64,000 nucleotides of DNA from MB1-2 sp046566065 (GCA_046566065.1 JBKHXK010000002.1:62001-126000); one strand, 5' to 3'; counted from the first letter of the stretch, positions 15,461 to 24,686 are shown. A program made the numbers and translations. The notes: a model not told the origin generated them from the letters alone.

Positions 15461-15835
15461 ATGCCCGAAACCGTTGCGATCAAGATCCCCGCGTCACCCG
15501 TCTACCTTCAGGTCGTCAGACTGGTCGCGGCCGGGCTCGCCTCTCGCTTGAAGTTCACGATCGACGAGATCGAGGACCTGAAGATGGCGGTGGACGAGAT
15601 GGCCGCTTACTTCACCGGGACCAACGGCCGCGATGGGACGCTCGAGGTTCGCTTCCAGGTCCAAGAGGACTGCCTCGAGATCACCGGTTCCGGCACCTTC
15701 GCGCCCGGAGAGAAGGTCAGGACGGACCTGACCGACTTCTCGCGCATGATCCTCGACACCGTTACCGATTCGGCATCGCTCGAGCAGCGTGACGGAACCC
15801 CGACCTTCAACCTTGTGAAGAGCAAGGCCTCGTGA
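15461..15835 (+). CDS. RsbW-type anti-sigma factor / HATPase domain protein
   Basis: A 124-residue GHKL-type ATPase domain of the RsbW/SpoIIAB anti-sigma family. The N-box region is recognisable as DEIEDLKMAVDEMAAYF; the later ATP-lid glycine motifs are poorly conserved, so nucleotide binding is not certain. Such proteins hold SigF/SigB-type factors until an anti-anti-sigma factor releases them. The next gene is exactly that type of sigma factor, overlapping this one by four bases (GTGA), which supports an antagonist pair. No RsbV-type gene is adjacent. Confidence 0.85.
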   Translation: MPETVAIKIPASPVYLQVVRLVAAGLASRLKFTIDEIEDLKMAVDEMAAYFTGTNGRDGTLEVRFQVQEDCLEITGSGTFAPGEKVRTDLTDFSRMILDTVTDSASLEQRDGTPTFNLVKSKAS

Positions 15836-16602
15836 ACGATCGCGCGACCCTTTCGAAAGACGAGGTTCGAACCCTCTTCCACCAGTACCGAAAAGCTGCG
15901 AACGAAGACGAGCAACTAGCGCTGCGCGAGCGGCTGGTCGCTCAGCACATCGGACTGGTCGAGTTCCTGGCACGCCGGTTCCGTAACCGAGGTGAGCCTC
16001 TGGAGGACCTGGTCCAGGTGGGGACGATCGGGTTATTGAAAGCGATCGAGCGTTTCGATCTCGAGCGCGAGGTCGAGTTCTCCACCTACGCGACCCCGAC
16101 CATCGTGGGAGAGCTCAAGCGGCACTTCCGCGACAAGGGTTGGGCCGTGCGTGTTCCCCGCCGTCTGCAGGAACTACATCTCGAGCTCACCAAGGTGGTG
16201 GGGCATCTGGGGCAGGATCTCGGCCGTTCTCCCACCGTGGCGGAGATCGCGGAGGCCACCGGCGCGACCGAGGAAACCGTCCTCGAAGGGCTCGAGATCG
16301 CGCAGGCATACAACTTCACCTCGCTCGACGCTCCGATCGATACCGACGAGGGCGGGACGACATCGTTCGCCGATCAGCTGGGCGAAGACGACGAGCATCT
16401 CGAGAACCTCGAGTACCGAGCATCGCTCGCTCCGGAGATGGCGAAGCTTCCCGAGCGAGAGCGCCGGATCCTCTACCTGAGGTTCTTCAAAGGTCTGACC
16501 CAGTCCGAGATCGCAGAGAAGCTCGACATCTCCCAGATGCATGTCTCTCGCTTGCTGAACCGGACCCTCACCACTCTGCGGCAAGCGCTCGAGGAGGAAT
16601 GA
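15832..16602 (+). CDS. SigF/SigB-family RNA polymerase sigma factor
   Basis: A 256-residue alternative sigma-70 factor of the SigB/F/G group. Region 2 contains GLVEFLARRFRNRGEPLEDLVQVGTIGLLKAIERFD and YATPTIVGELKRHFRDKGW (shown in parts: EDLVQVGTIGLL, EFSTYATPTIVGELKRHF). Region 3 follows (RLQELH...), then region 4 (LPERERRILYLRFFKGLTQSEIAEKL and SQMHVSRLLNRTL). The GTG start overlaps the RsbW-like gene and the stop overlaps the next start (ATGA), so three genes are translationally coupled. It likely reads stress or developmental promoters such as the candidate at 10543. Confidence 0.93.
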   Translation: MNDRATLSKDEVRTLFHQYRKAANEDEQLALRERLVAQHIGLVEFLARRFRNRGEPLEDLVQVGTIGLLKAIERFDLEREVEFSTYATPTIVGELKRHFRDKGWAVRVPRRLQELHLELTKVVGHLGQDLGRSPTVAEIAEATGATEETVLEGLEIAQAYNFTSLDAPIDTDEGGTTSFADQLGEDDEHLENLEYRASLAPEMAKLPERERRILYLRFFKGLTQSEIAEKLDISQMHVSRLLNRTLTTLRQALEEE

Positions 16603-18722
16603 ACCTGCGCCGTCGCGGCCGGAGCGCCGCGGCCATGGCTGCAGCACTCTCTCTTTCTATCTCGGGCTGTTCCCTCGCTCCCGTCGACCTCGCCCGGGAA
16701 CGTCCGCTGGCGGTGCGCACCACGATCATCGCCTCGGACGGCACCTTCCTCGCCAGGCTCTACGAACAGAACCGGGCCCTCGTGGCGCCGGATTCCGTAC
16801 CTGAGGTCCTGAAAGACGCCGTCCTGGCGGCGGAAGATGCCCGCTTCTTCGAGCATCCGGGCTACGACCTACGCGCGATCGCTCGCGCCGCCTTGGTCAA
16901 CCTGGAGAGCGGCAAGATCGAGCAGGGTGGTTCCACGATCACGCAGCAGTACGTGAAGAACACCTTCTTCAAGACCGCTCCTCGAACGTTCAAACGCAAA
17001 GCGCGCGAGTTGCGTCTCGCGATCGAGATCGAGCGGCGGTACTCGAAGGAAGAGATCCTCGACCGCTACCTGAACACGGTCTATCTGGGGCAGGGCGCCT
17101 ACGGGGTCAAGGTCGCTTCCAAGGTGTACTTCGGCCACGGGGTCGAGGGCCTCAACCTCGCCGAAGCCGCGCTCCTCGCCGGCGTGATCAAGGCGCCCTC
17201 GTTCTACGACCCGCGGAACCATCCCAAGCGGGCGATCGAACGTCGCAACTACGTGCTCGACCGGATGGCCGCTCTGAACATGATCGACGAAGAGACCGCC
17301 GCGAAGACCCGATCCAAGCCGCTGAACGTCACGCCCGACCCTCCTCGCACGCCCACGCGGCAGCCGTACTTCGTCGAGGCGGTGAAGCGGGAGGTACTGC
17401 GCGATCGTCGCTTCGGGCAAACGGAGAACGAACGGGCGCGTTCTCTCTACAAGGGTGGCCTGCGCATCTACACGACGCTCGATCGTGAGCTGCAGTCCGC
17501 CGCAGAGAAGGCGATCGCCCAGCATCTGAACCAGCCAGGGGACCCCGAAGCCGCCCTGGTCGCGATCAGGCCCTCCACCGGAGCGATCGTCGCGATGGTG
17601 GGCGGCAAGGACTGGGAGGCCTCCCAGGTCAACCTGGCGCTGGGCAAAGAGGGTGGCGGATCGGGTCGGCAGCCGGGCTCTTCCTTCAAGCCGATCGTGG
17701 CGGCAACCGCCCTCGAACAGGGGATCTCGCTCGAGACCAGCTACGCGGCGGGTCCGGCATCGTTCCTGTTGCCCGACGGGTCTACCTGGTCGGTGCGCAA
17801 CTCGGAAGGAACGGCAGGTGGCTTCCTTCCGCTCGGCGAAGCCACGGTGCGCTCCGTGAACGGTGTCTACGCTCGGCTCGCTCTCGAGTTGGGACCCGGG
17901 CTGATCATCAACCAGGCGAAGCTGATGGGCGTCAGGTCGCGTCTGCCCGCCTATCCCTCGATCGCGCTCGGGACCGCGCAGGTAAGCGTCCTCGACATGG
18001 CGACCGCTTACGCCACCCTGGCCAACAACGGGACGGCGATCGAACCGACGACGATCGAGTACGTCCGCGCGGGTAACGGCGAGATCATCCGACCCGACCA
18101 GAAGGTCGTTCCGGAAGCGGTCTCACCGGGGAACGCCTACCTCCTGACGAAGGTCTTGGAGCAGGTGATCGAGAGAGGAACCGGACAAGCGGCGGACATC
18201 GGGCGTCCGGCTGCCGGCAAGACCGGCACGACCAACGACTACAACGACGCGTGGTTCGCGGGGTACACCCCGGACCTCGCGGTCGCGGTGTGGGTCGGTT
18301 ACCGGTATCCACGCCCGATGGTCGACGTGCACGGCATCCGGGTGTTCGGTGGAACCTTCCCGGCCGCGATCTGGCGCACGTTCATGCTCGAGGCCCATCG
18401 CGGCTTGCCGGTGACGCCCTTCAAACTGCCCAGCAGCGACATGGTGACCGTCATGATCGACCCGGTCACCGGTCTGCTCGCGGCCCCCTGGTGCGAAGGG
18501 GTACCCCGCCGCATGTTGCGTCAGTTGGCCCCGAAGGAATACTGCCCGCCGCCGCCGCCTCCGCCGGTGCCGACCCCTCTCGGCTCTCCGACCCCCGAGC
18601 CGACCGGCACCAAGGGCGGGAAAGCGACCCCATCTCCTTCCGGGAAGGGCGACGCCGAGCCATCGCCCGAACCGTCCGGATCGGGATCTAACCCCAAACC
18701 GGAGGAGTCGCCCAGCAACTAG
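16599..18722 (+). CDS. Bifunctional class A penicillin-binding protein
   Basis: A 707-residue peptidoglycan glycosyltransferase/transpeptidase. The N-terminus (AAMAAALSLSISGC) could be a lipoprotein signal or an uncleaved anchor. The GT51 domain has the catalytic Glu79 in AAEDARFFEHPG and GGSTITQQYVKN. The transpeptidase domain has S361-S-F-K364, SVN in VRSVNGVYARL, and K541-T-G in GKTGTTNDYNDAWFAGY. A proline-rich tail begins with PPPPPPPVPTP near residue 650. ATG overlaps the sigma factor stop (ATGA), with GAGGAGGA upstream. The operon implies that wall synthesis is coupled to the stress sigma factor. The convergent kinase stop overlaps this one. Confidence 0.95.
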   Translation: MNLRRRGRSAAAMAAALSLSISGCSLAPVDLARERPLAVRTTIIASDGTFLARLYEQNRALVAPDSVPEVLKDAVLAAEDARFFEHPGYDLRAIARAALVNLESGKIEQGGSTITQQYVKNTFFKTAPRTFKRKARELRLAIEIERRYSKEEILDRYLNTVYLGQGAYGVKVASKVYFGHGVEGLNLAEAALLAGVIKAPSFYDPRNHPKRAIERRNYVLDRMAALNMIDEETAAKTRSKPLNVTPDPPRTPTRQPYFVEAVKREVLRDRRFGQTENERARSLYKGGLRIYTTLDRELQSAAEKAIAQHLNQPGDPEAALVAIRPSTGAIVAMVGGKDWEASQVNLALGKEGGGSGRQPGSSFKPIVAATALEQGISLETSYAAGPASFLLPDGSTWSVRNSEGTAGGFLPLGEATVRSVNGVYARLALELGPGLIINQAKLMGVRSRLPAYPSIALGTAQVSVLDMATAYATLANNGTAIEPTTIEYVRAGNGEIIRPDQKVVPEAVSPGNAYLLTKVLEQVIERGTGQAADIGRPAAGKTGTTNDYNDAWFAGYTPDLAVAVWVGYRYPRPMVDVHGIRVFGGTFPAAIWRTFMLEAHRGLPVTPFKLPSSDMVTVMIDPVTGLLAAPWCEGVPRRMLRQLAPKEYCPPPPPPPVPTPLGSPTPEPTGTKGGKATPSPSGKGDAEPSPEPSGSGSNPKPEESPSN

Positions 18723-20140
18723 CGATCGACCGGGACCCTCACTTCTACGCGGGTCCCCTGTTCTGATCCGACCGTCATCGACCCGCCCAACTCGTCGATC
18801 AGGGAACGGACGATCTGGAGGCCGAGGCGGGCTCCCTTCAAGACGTTGCTCGAGATGCCGACACCGTCGTCCCACACGACGAGCACCACCTCGTCCGCCT
18901 CGCGCGACAGCTCGACCTTGATCGTCCCCGAGCCCTCTCCGGGGAAGGCGTGCTCGATCGCGTTCTGCAGCAGTTCCGCGAGCGTCACCGCCAGAGGGGT
19001 GGCGAGATCCGCCCCCAGGGGCCCGGCTTGGCCCGAGACCTTCACTTCGATCTCCTGGGTAGGCAGCACGAGCCCGTCGGAGACCATCTGCCCGATCCGG
19101 CGCGCGACCTCACCGAACTCGGCGGTGTCCTGAGGATTGACCGACAGCGTCTCGTGCACGAGGGCGATCGATCCGATACGAAGAACGCTCTCGTTCAGGG
19201 CGGCCTTGGCCTCCTGCGACTGGAGACGGCGCCCCTGCAGGCGGAGGAGGCTCGCGATCGTCTGCAGGTTGTTCTTCACGCGGTGGTGGATCTCTCTGAT
19301 CGTGGCGTCCTTCACGAGGATGACCCGATCCTTCTGCCGGAGCTCCGAGACGTCGCGGGCCAGGACCAGCGCCCCCACCGCGGCGTCGCCTTCCAGCAAC
19401 GGGACCATCCGGATACGCACGTAGTTGTCGCCCCGGGCCAGCTCGCCGTCCATCAGTCGCCCCGTCTCCAGCGCGTCGTTGATCGAGGTCTCCCCCACGC
19501 CGAGGTCGTCGAGATGCCTGTCGAGGACGTTGCTCGCTACGCCGAGCCGGCGCAACGAGCTCAGTGCGTTGGGCGAGGCCCAGGTGATCTGGCCCTGAGC
19601 GTCTAGGACGAGCAGACCGTCGCCGACGCGAGGCCACTCGCCCGGAGGGGTGTCCGGGAAGGGGAAACGGCCCTCGGCGATCATGCTCGAGACGTACTCG
19701 GCCGAATCCAGATAGACGCGTTCGAGCCGCCCCGGGCGCCGCGAGGTGGCGGGGCTCCCCTCTTTCGTCATCACCGCTATGACCTCGCCCTCGTAGCGCA
19801 CGGGCACGGCGTCCATACGGATCGGCACACCGTCCACCAGGACGGGGTCGTCCTGAGCCCAGATGCGACCCTCTCGAAGCGCCCGTTCGACGATGGGCTG
19901 CTCGGGCTGGGTCACCGAGGTGCCGACCATGTCCTGGGGGTACAGGGTCTGCGACGTGAACGGGCGCAGCTGGGCGCAGATCTCGAAGGTTTCCTCGGCG
20001 GCCCCCGGCACGTAGAGCAGCAGGTCTGAGAACGAGAGGTCCGCGAGCAGCTGCCACGACTGGCACAGGGCGCGCAGATGCTCGGCTTGCGGGCGGGTGA
20101 GATCGGAGACCTCGAGGATCCGGTCGGCGAGGGTCGCCAT
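18719..20140 (-). CDS. pdtaS: PdtaS-like sensor histidine kinase (HisKA_2/HWE type)
   Basis: A 473-residue cytoplasmic kinase without membrane segments. The N-terminal GAF-like domain begins like mycobacterial PdtaS (HLRALCQSWQLLADLSFSDLLLY pattern: SWQLLADLSF). A PAS domain (about 165-275), the HisKA_2 phosphoacceptor in REIHHRVKNNLQTIASLLRLQ (His in EIHHRVKNN) and a HATPase domain with LAELLQNAIEHAF and VWDDGVGI follow. In Mycobacterium PdtaS phosphorylates the ANTAR antiterminator PdtaR and senses c-di-GMP or metals/NO. No pdtaR gene is adjacent. The gene starts head-to-head with the phosphoesterase. Confidence 0.9.
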   Translation of the reverse strand: MATLADRILEVSDLTRPQAEHLRALCQSWQLLADLSFSDLLLYVPGAAEETFEICAQLRPFTSQTLYPQDMVGTSVTQPEQPIVERALREGRIWAQDDPVLVDGVPIRMDAVPVRYEGEVIAVMTKEGSPATSRRPGRLERVYLDSAEYVSSMIAEGRFPFPDTPPGEWPRVGDGLLVLDAQGQITWASPNALSSLRRLGVASNVLDRHLDDLGVGETSINDALETGRLMDGELARGDNYVRIRMVPLLEGDAAVGALVLARDVSELRQKDRVILVKDATIREIHHRVKNNLQTIASLLRLQGRRLQSQEAKAALNESVLRIGSIALVHETLSVNPQDTAEFGEVARRIGQMVSDGLVLPTQEIEVKVSGQAGPLGADLATPLAVTLAELLQNAIEHAFPGEGSGTIKVELSREADEVVLVVWDDGVGISSNVLKGARLGLQIVRSLIDELGGSMTVGSEQGTRVEVRVPVDR

Positions 20141-20205
20141 CGCCTCATGCTAAGCGTGCATCGCAGGCATGAGAGCGGCGAGTAGTGGGAACTACTATCC
20201 GACCG

Positions 20206-20889
20206 ATGCGGATAGCGATACTGGCAGACATCCACGGCAACCTGCCCGCGCTCGAAGCGGTCGCGGCGGACATAGACAAGCACTCCCCCGATCAGATCTG
20301 GTGCGGGGGCGACCTCGGCTGGCTGGGTCCATGGGCGGGCGAGTGCGTGTCTTACGTGCGCACGGCAGGCTGGCCCACGGTGAAGGGCAACACGGACGTG
20401 TGGCTGGCCGGTGACCCCCAGACGATCATCGAGGAGCGCGAGCGCCAGAACTACGTCGACATCGCCGCCGCTCACGCGATCGACGAAGACGATGCTCGTT
20501 GGCTCGTGGCCCTGCCCGTCGGTCACGCCGGCCCGGCCTCACTCCTGATGCTCCACGGGACGCCCGAGTCCCCCTTCAAAGCCCCTCTGCCCGACGACCC
20601 GCTCGCCGACTTCGCGCCCTACGAAGGCCAGGCTTCTCTCGTGGTCTACGGGCACGTCCACGTGCCTTTCGTCAAACGTCTCCCCGACGGCACTATCGTC
20701 GCCAACCCCGGGGCGGTCGGGCTCCCCGCGGACGGCACCGCGGCCTCGTACATGTTGCTCGACCACAACGGCGGGGACTGGACGATCCGTCACCGCCACG
20801 TCGACTACGACAGCGACGCCGCTCTCGAGGCGGCGCGGGAGATGGGCGGCCCTGCAGGCGAGCGGTTCGCCGCGTTGCTCGAGCACTAG
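20206..20889 (+). CDS. Metallophosphoesterase (YfcE/MJ0936 type)
   Basis: A 227-residue calcineurin-like phosphoesterase. Metal-binding motifs are MRIAILADIHGN (DxH), WCGGDLGWLG (GD) , VKGNTDVW (GN-D), LMLHGTP (H) and VVYGHVHVPF (GHxH). These bind two metal ions and hydrolyse phosphodiesters or nucleotides; the substrate is not predictable. The ATG at 20206 is chosen because the DxH strand starts right there. It is followed eight bases later by the DUF2203 gene and is probably co-transcribed with it. Confidence 0.88.
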   Translation: MRIAILADIHGNLPALEAVAADIDKHSPDQIWCGGDLGWLGPWAGECVSYVRTAGWPTVKGNTDVWLAGDPQTIIEERERQNYVDIAAAHAIDEDDARWLVALPVGHAGPASLLMLHGTPESPFKAPLPDDPLADFAPYEGQASLVVYGHVHVPFVKRLPDGTIVANPGAVGLPADGTAASYMLLDHNGGDWTIRHRHVDYDSDAALEAAREMGGPAGERFAALLEH

Positions 20890-20897
20890 AGCGCCCG

Positions 20898-21269
20898 GTG
20901 ACCGAGAAGCGATACACGGTGGCGGAAGCCGACGCCCTGCTCCCCTATCTCGCGCCGGCGCTGGTCGAGCTCCGCGAACGGTCGGAGGAAGCCGCTCTCA
21001 TCAAAGAGAAGATGGATGCCGCGGCCGTCTCGAACGGCGGGTCGAGCCAGCGGGATCGGTGGTCGAAGGTCCTGGCGCGCGTGGACGAGCTGTTCGAGAA
21101 GCTCGAGGGCTGGGGCGTCGAGCTACGCGACCTCGAGACCGGGCTCGTAGACCTTCCCACGGTGATCGACGGACAAGACGCGTACCTCTGTTGGAGGCTC
21201 GGCGAACCCAACGTCGCCTACTGGCACTCTCCCGAAGACGGCTTCAGGGGACGACGACCCCTTCAGTGA
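20898..21269 (+). CDS. DUF2203 family protein
   Basis: A 123-residue soluble protein matching DUF2203: RYTVAEADALLPYL at the N-terminus, a helical middle section (VELRERSEEAALIKEKM), and the conserved ending VELRDLETGLVDLP...YLCWRLGEPNVAYWHSPEDGFRGRRP (in parts: CWRLGEP, YWHSPEDGF GRRP). Function unknown. GTG start at 20898. Its stop overlaps the 3' end of the enoyl-CoA hydratase on the other strand by seven bases. Confidence 0.87.
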   Translation: MTEKRYTVAEADALLPYLAPALVELRERSEEAALIKEKMDAAAVSNGGSSQRDRWSKVLARVDELFEKLEGWGVELRDLETGLVDLPTVIDGQDAYLCWRLGEPNVAYWHSPEDGFRGRRPLQ

Positions 21270-22045
21270 CCCTTGAAGTGCGGGGCGCGCTTCTCGGTCA
21301 GCGCCCGCACGCCTTCTTGGAGGTCCTCGCTGGCATAGACGACGGCCACCAGCTTGTCGATGTCCTCGACGGTCTGGCGATGAGCGGAGCGCGTGTTGCC
21401 GAGGTGATCCACCACGGCCTGGACGGCGATCTTGGTCCCCTGCACGGAGAGCGGGGCGCGCTGCGCCAGCTCTCCGGCTAACTGCCGCGACGCTTCGTCG
21501 AGCTGATCGGCCGGGATGCGGTGATTGACCAAGCCCGCCGCCTCGGCCTCCTTGCCGGAATAGGTGCGCCCGGTCATCAACATCTCTTTCGCGGTGGCGG
21601 GTCCGGCGAGCAGCACCAGGCGCTCGATGTTCTCGAAGTTGACCAGGATGCCGATCTTCGAGGAGGGGATGCCGATCTTGGCATCGGATGCAGCCAGCCT
21701 GAAATCGCACACGCTGGCCAGCTGGAACCCGCCGCCCAGAGCGGCGCCGTGGATCGAGGCGATCGTCGGCAGGCGACAGCGGGCGACCGCCTCGAGCATC
21801 CTTTCGAAGGCAGGGAGGAATCTGAGAGCCCCGGTCGAGCTGGAGACCGCGCCAAGGTCCGCACCGGAACAGAAGACCTTCCCGGCGCCGCGGATCAGCA
21901 GCACCCGAGACTCCGAGCGATCGACCTCTTGCAATCCCTCCACGATCGCGTCGCACATCTCAACGGACAGGGCGTTGCGCGCCTCGGGACGATCGAGCGT
22001 GAGGGTCGCGACCAGGCCGTCGTCCGTGCTCTCGAGTCGTATCAC
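21263..22045 (-). CDS. Enoyl-CoA hydratase/isomerase family protein
   Basis: A 260-residue crotonase-fold enzyme acting on acyl-CoA thioesters. Oxyanion-hole and CoA-binding segments are visible: LDRPEARNALSVEM, GAGKVFCSGADLG and IHGAALGGGFQLAS. SSKIGI stands where classical hydratases carry catalytic Glu residues, so the exact reaction (hydratase, isomerase or other) is uncertain. Its ATG overlaps the stop codon of the biotin carrier gene, completing an overlapping BKACE/biotin-carrier/crotonase operon. Confidence 0.9.
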   Translation of the reverse strand: MIRLESTDDGLVATLTLDRPEARNALSVEMCDAIVEGLQEVDRSESRVLLIRGAGKVFCSGADLGAVSSSTGALRFLPAFERMLEAVARCRLPTIASIHGAALGGGFQLASVCDFRLAASDAKIGIPSSKIGILVNFENIERLVLLAGPATAKEMLMTGRTYSGKEAEAAGLVNHRIPADQLDEASRQLAGELAQRAPLSVQGTKIAVQAVVDHLGNTRSAHRQTVEDIDKLVAVVYASEDLQEGVRALTEKRAPHFKGH

Positions 22046-22263
22046 TCAGGCTCGATCACGGCGATCGTGTCCCTCTCTTGGACCACGCCACCTTCGGCGA
22101 CGGTGATCTCGGTGATGGTTCCGGCTACGGTCGCCTCGACCGGGATCTCCATCTTCATGGACTCGAGGATGCAGATCGTGTCCCCCTCGGCGACCTTGTC
22201 GCCTACCCGGGTCACGACCTTCCAGACGTTCGCGACCATCTCGGCAAGGACCTCTTCGCTCAT
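22042..22263 (-). CDS. Stand-alone biotin/lipoyl carrier protein
   Basis: A 73-residue single biotinyl domain. The modification site is K37 in ESMKMEIPV, and the family's symmetrical beta hammerhead is visible (GDKVAEGDTICILESMKM and GTITEITVAEGGVV). It is probably biotinylated and shuttles CO2 between a biotin carboxylase and a carboxyltransferase. No biotin carboxylase is in the window, but an acyl-CoA carboxyltransferase lies 2.4 kb away at 24683. Both ends overlap neighbours by four bases. Confidence 0.93.
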   Translation of the reverse strand: MSEEVLAEMVANVWKVVTRVGDKVAEGDTICILESMKMEIPVEATVAGTITEITVAEGGVVQERDTIAVIEPE

Positions 22264-23147
22264 CGACTCACCCCCTCGTACGCGCTGCGGTCGGGGGTGG
22301 CGGGCAGCGACAGGAGCTCACGCGCCTCCTTCGGAGACGCCACCTCGCGACCGGAGAGCTGCACCAGCCGGGCCGCGGCCTCTACCAGATCCCCGTTCGA
22401 GGCCGCCATCTCGCCGCCGGGCAGGTAGAAGTTGTCCTCCAAGCCGACGCGCACGTTGCCTCCGAGACTGGAAGCGGCCGCGACCAACTCCCACTGCTTC
22501 CGGCTTATGCCGATGACCTCCCAGGTGCTGGGCTGAGGAAGGAGCGAAGCCATGTGCGCCAGCGTACGCGCGTCGGGCGGAGCACCGCCCAGAACACCGA
22601 GGATGAGCGAGAACTGAACGGGTGTCTCGAGCAGGCCCATGTCGAGCAGCGGCATCACGTTGCCGATGTGTCCCGTGTCGAAACACTCACATTCGGGTTT
22701 CACTCGGGCCTCGCGCATCTTTTCGAGGAGATACGTGATGTCGCTGAAGGGGTTGGCGAAGACGAAGTCGAAGATCAGAGCCTTGCGTTTCGAGGAGTAC
22801 TTGGCGTAGTTCATCGACCCCATGTTGAGAGCCCCGAGCTCCGGCTTCAGGTCGACGATCTGCTGAACCCGCTCTTGGATCGGGATACCGACCGCGCCGG
22901 TGGACAGGTTGATGATGACGTCGGGGACCTCGTCGAGGATCGCCTGAGTGATCGCTCGGTACTCCTCCACGCGGAAGCTGGGCTTCCCGTCCGGGTAGCG
23001 AGCGTGGATGTGTAGAACCGACGCTCCCGCGTCGTAAGCGCGCCGAGCCTCTTTGGCGTAGTCCTCGGGCGTATAGGGGATGGCCGGGCACTGGTCTCGG
23101 TTGGCGGCAACCCCGCTCATCGCGCAGGTGATCACACAGGCGTCCAT
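22260..23147 (-). CDS. Beta-keto acid cleavage enzyme (BKACE, DUF849)
   Basis: A 295-residue TIM-barrel enzyme of the BKACE family, founded by 3-keto-5-aminohexanoate cleavage enzyme of lysine fermentation. It condenses a beta-keto acid with acetyl-CoA to give acetoacetate and a new CoA ester. Typical features are VLHIHARYPDGKPS (metal-binding HIH), INLSTG, ECECFDTGHI, and VRVGLEDNFYLPGGE. The natural substrate cannot be read from sequence. It is first gene of an overlapping operon with the biotin carrier and the crotonase, and divergent from upp. Confidence 0.92.
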   Translation of the reverse strand: MDACVITCAMSGVAANRDQCPAIPYTPEDYAKEARRAYDAGASVLHIHARYPDGKPSFRVEEYRAITQAILDEVPDVIINLSTGAVGIPIQERVQQIVDLKPELGALNMGSMNYAKYSSKRKALIFDFVFANPFSDITYLLEKMREARVKPECECFDTGHIGNVMPLLDMGLLETPVQFSLILGVLGGAPPDARTLAHMASLLPQPSTWEVIGISRKQWELVAAASSLGGNVRVGLEDNFYLPGGEMAASNGDLVEAAARLVQLSGREVASPKEARELLSLPATPDRSAYEGVSR

Positions 23148-23182
23148 GACCTGCGGAAACGTAAACGATTATCCTGCGCAGC

Positions 23183-23803
23183 GTGACTGTGAAGGTGGTC
23201 GACCATCCCCTGGCGCAGCACCTGTTGCTCTCGCTCCGGGACGAGACCACGCCTGCCGAGCGGTTCCGCCACATCACGAAACGCCTTACGACCTTGCTGA
23301 TCGTGGCCGCCACCGAGGACTATCCGAGGAAAGAGGCGTCCGTGCGCACGCCCCTCGAGGTGGCCGACGGCACCGTTCTCGGCCTCCCTCTGGTTGCGGT
23401 GCCGATCCTCAGGGCCGGCCTCGGGATGCTCGACGCCGTGGTCGAGCTCTTCCCCCAGGTCCGGGTCGGGTATCTCGGGCTCGAGCGAGACGAAGCGACG
23501 TTCGAGCCCTCGGAGTACTACGCCAAACTGCCGCGCCTCGACGATGCGATCACCTTCGTGCTCGATCCGATGCTGGCGACCGGTGGCTCCGCGAGTGCGG
23601 CCCTGGATTCGGTGAAGAAGGCGGGGGCTGCGAAGGTCCGCATGGTGTCGATCGTGGCGGCCCCCGAAGGCGTGCGCGTCCTGCAGGAGGCCCATCCCGA
23701 CGTCGACATCGTCACGGCCGCGGTCGACAAGGAGCTGAACTCCTCCGCCTACATCGTGCCCGGCCTCGGTGACTTCGGAGACCGCCTCTTCGGCACCGAT
23801 TGA
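23183..23803 (+). CDS. upp: Uracil phosphoribosyltransferase
   Basis: A 206-residue pyrimidine salvage enzyme making UMP from uracil and PRPP. PRPP-binding motif region FVLDPMLATGGSASAALD is intact, as are VPILRAGLGMLD and the C-terminal uracil-binding YIVPGLGDFGDRLFGT. GTG start at 23183. Monocistronic; its upstream region is shared with the BKACE gene and only 35 bases long. Confidence 0.97.
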   Translation: MTVKVVDHPLAQHLLLSLRDETTPAERFRHITKRLTTLLIVAATEDYPRKEASVRTPLEVADGTVLGLPLVAVPILRAGLGMLDAVVELFPQVRVGYLGLERDEATFEPSEYYAKLPRLDDAITFVLDPMLATGGSASAALDSVKKAGAAKVRMVSIVAAPEGVRVLQEAHPDVDIVTAAVDKELNSSAYIVPGLGDFGDRLFGTD

Positions 23804-23813
23804 ACATCTCGAG

Positions 23814-24686
23814 TTAGGGCCAGGGATCGAGCGACTTCAGATACTCGAGCATGTGCCGCGTCGTCGCCTCCGGCTGCTCCTGCTGGGTCCAGTGCCCGCA
23901 GTCCTCGATCAACACCGTTGTGAGGTTCGGGACCCGGCTCTCCATCCCCTTGGCGAGGCCCGGGTGCAGCACGGGGTCTCCCTCTGCGGTGATCATGAGG
24001 CACGGCACCTCGATCTTCCGGCCCGCGATGTCCTCGGTGAGATCCCAGTTCGTATCCAGGTTCCGGTAGTACTCGAGCGGAGGGGTGATCGCGCCCTTCA
24101 TCCGCAGCGGATCCAGGTAGGCGGCTATAACCGCGTCGGTGAAGACCTCCTTGCGCACGCAGGCGGGGCCGGTGAAGAAGAAACGCAAGAACCCCTCGGG
24201 GTCTCTCTCGAAGAGGTCCTCCGCCGGACCGCGCTTCTGGAACTGGAGGACGTAGTCGTTCTGGGAGGCGCCGCTCTCGCGGATATAGATCGTAGGGGGA
24301 ACCGGGGGCCGAGGCAGGTCCGGCGTGTTCACGCCGATCACTCCCGCGGTCCGCTCCGGGTACATGCGCGCGAAGGGCCACGCCATGAGCCCTCCGAAGT
24401 CGTGGCCCACCACGACCGCGCTCTCGTGGCCCAGGGCTGGGATCACGTCGGCGAGCACGCTGTTGACCCAGAGCACGTTGTAGCTCGCATCCGGCTTGTC
24501 CGAACGCCCGTAACCGGGCAGGTCGACGGCAACCGCCCTGAAGCCTGCCTCTGCCAGGGGGCCGAGCTGGTTGCGCCACGAGTACGAGTACTCGGGGAAC
24601 CCGTGCAAGAGAAGGACGAGCGGGCCGGTCCCCTCCTCGACGTAGAACAGCCGGATGCCGCCTCCTACGACGTAACCGAGGTTCAT
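23814..24686 (-). CDS. Alpha/beta hydrolase, epoxide hydrolase/haloalkane dehalogenase-like
   Basis: A 290-residue hydrolase with HGFPEYSYSWRNQ (oxyanion loop), the nucleophile elbow VVGHDFGGLMAW with Asp as nucleophile, and a C-terminal DCGHWTQQEQP His. An Asp nucleophile is typical of epoxide hydrolases, dehalogenases and fluoroacetate dehalogenases rather than esterases. The cap-domain tyrosines or halide residues were not resolved. Its ATG overlaps the carboxyltransferase stop (ATGA), so the two are coupled. Confidence 0.88.
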   Translation of the reverse strand: MNLGYVVGGGIRLFYVEEGTGPLVLLLHGFPEYSYSWRNQLGPLAEAGFRAVAVDLPGYGRSDKPDASYNVLWVNSVLADVIPALGHESAVVVGHDFGGLMAWPFARMYPERTAGVIGVNTPDLPRPPVPPTIYIRESGASQNDYVLQFQKRGPAEDLFERDPEGFLRFFFTGPACVRKEVFTDAVIAAYLDPLRMKGAITPPLEYYRNLDTNWDLTEDIAGRKIEVPCLMITAEGDPVLHPGLAKGMESRVPNLTTVLIEDCGHWTQQEQPEATTRHMLEYLKSLDPWP

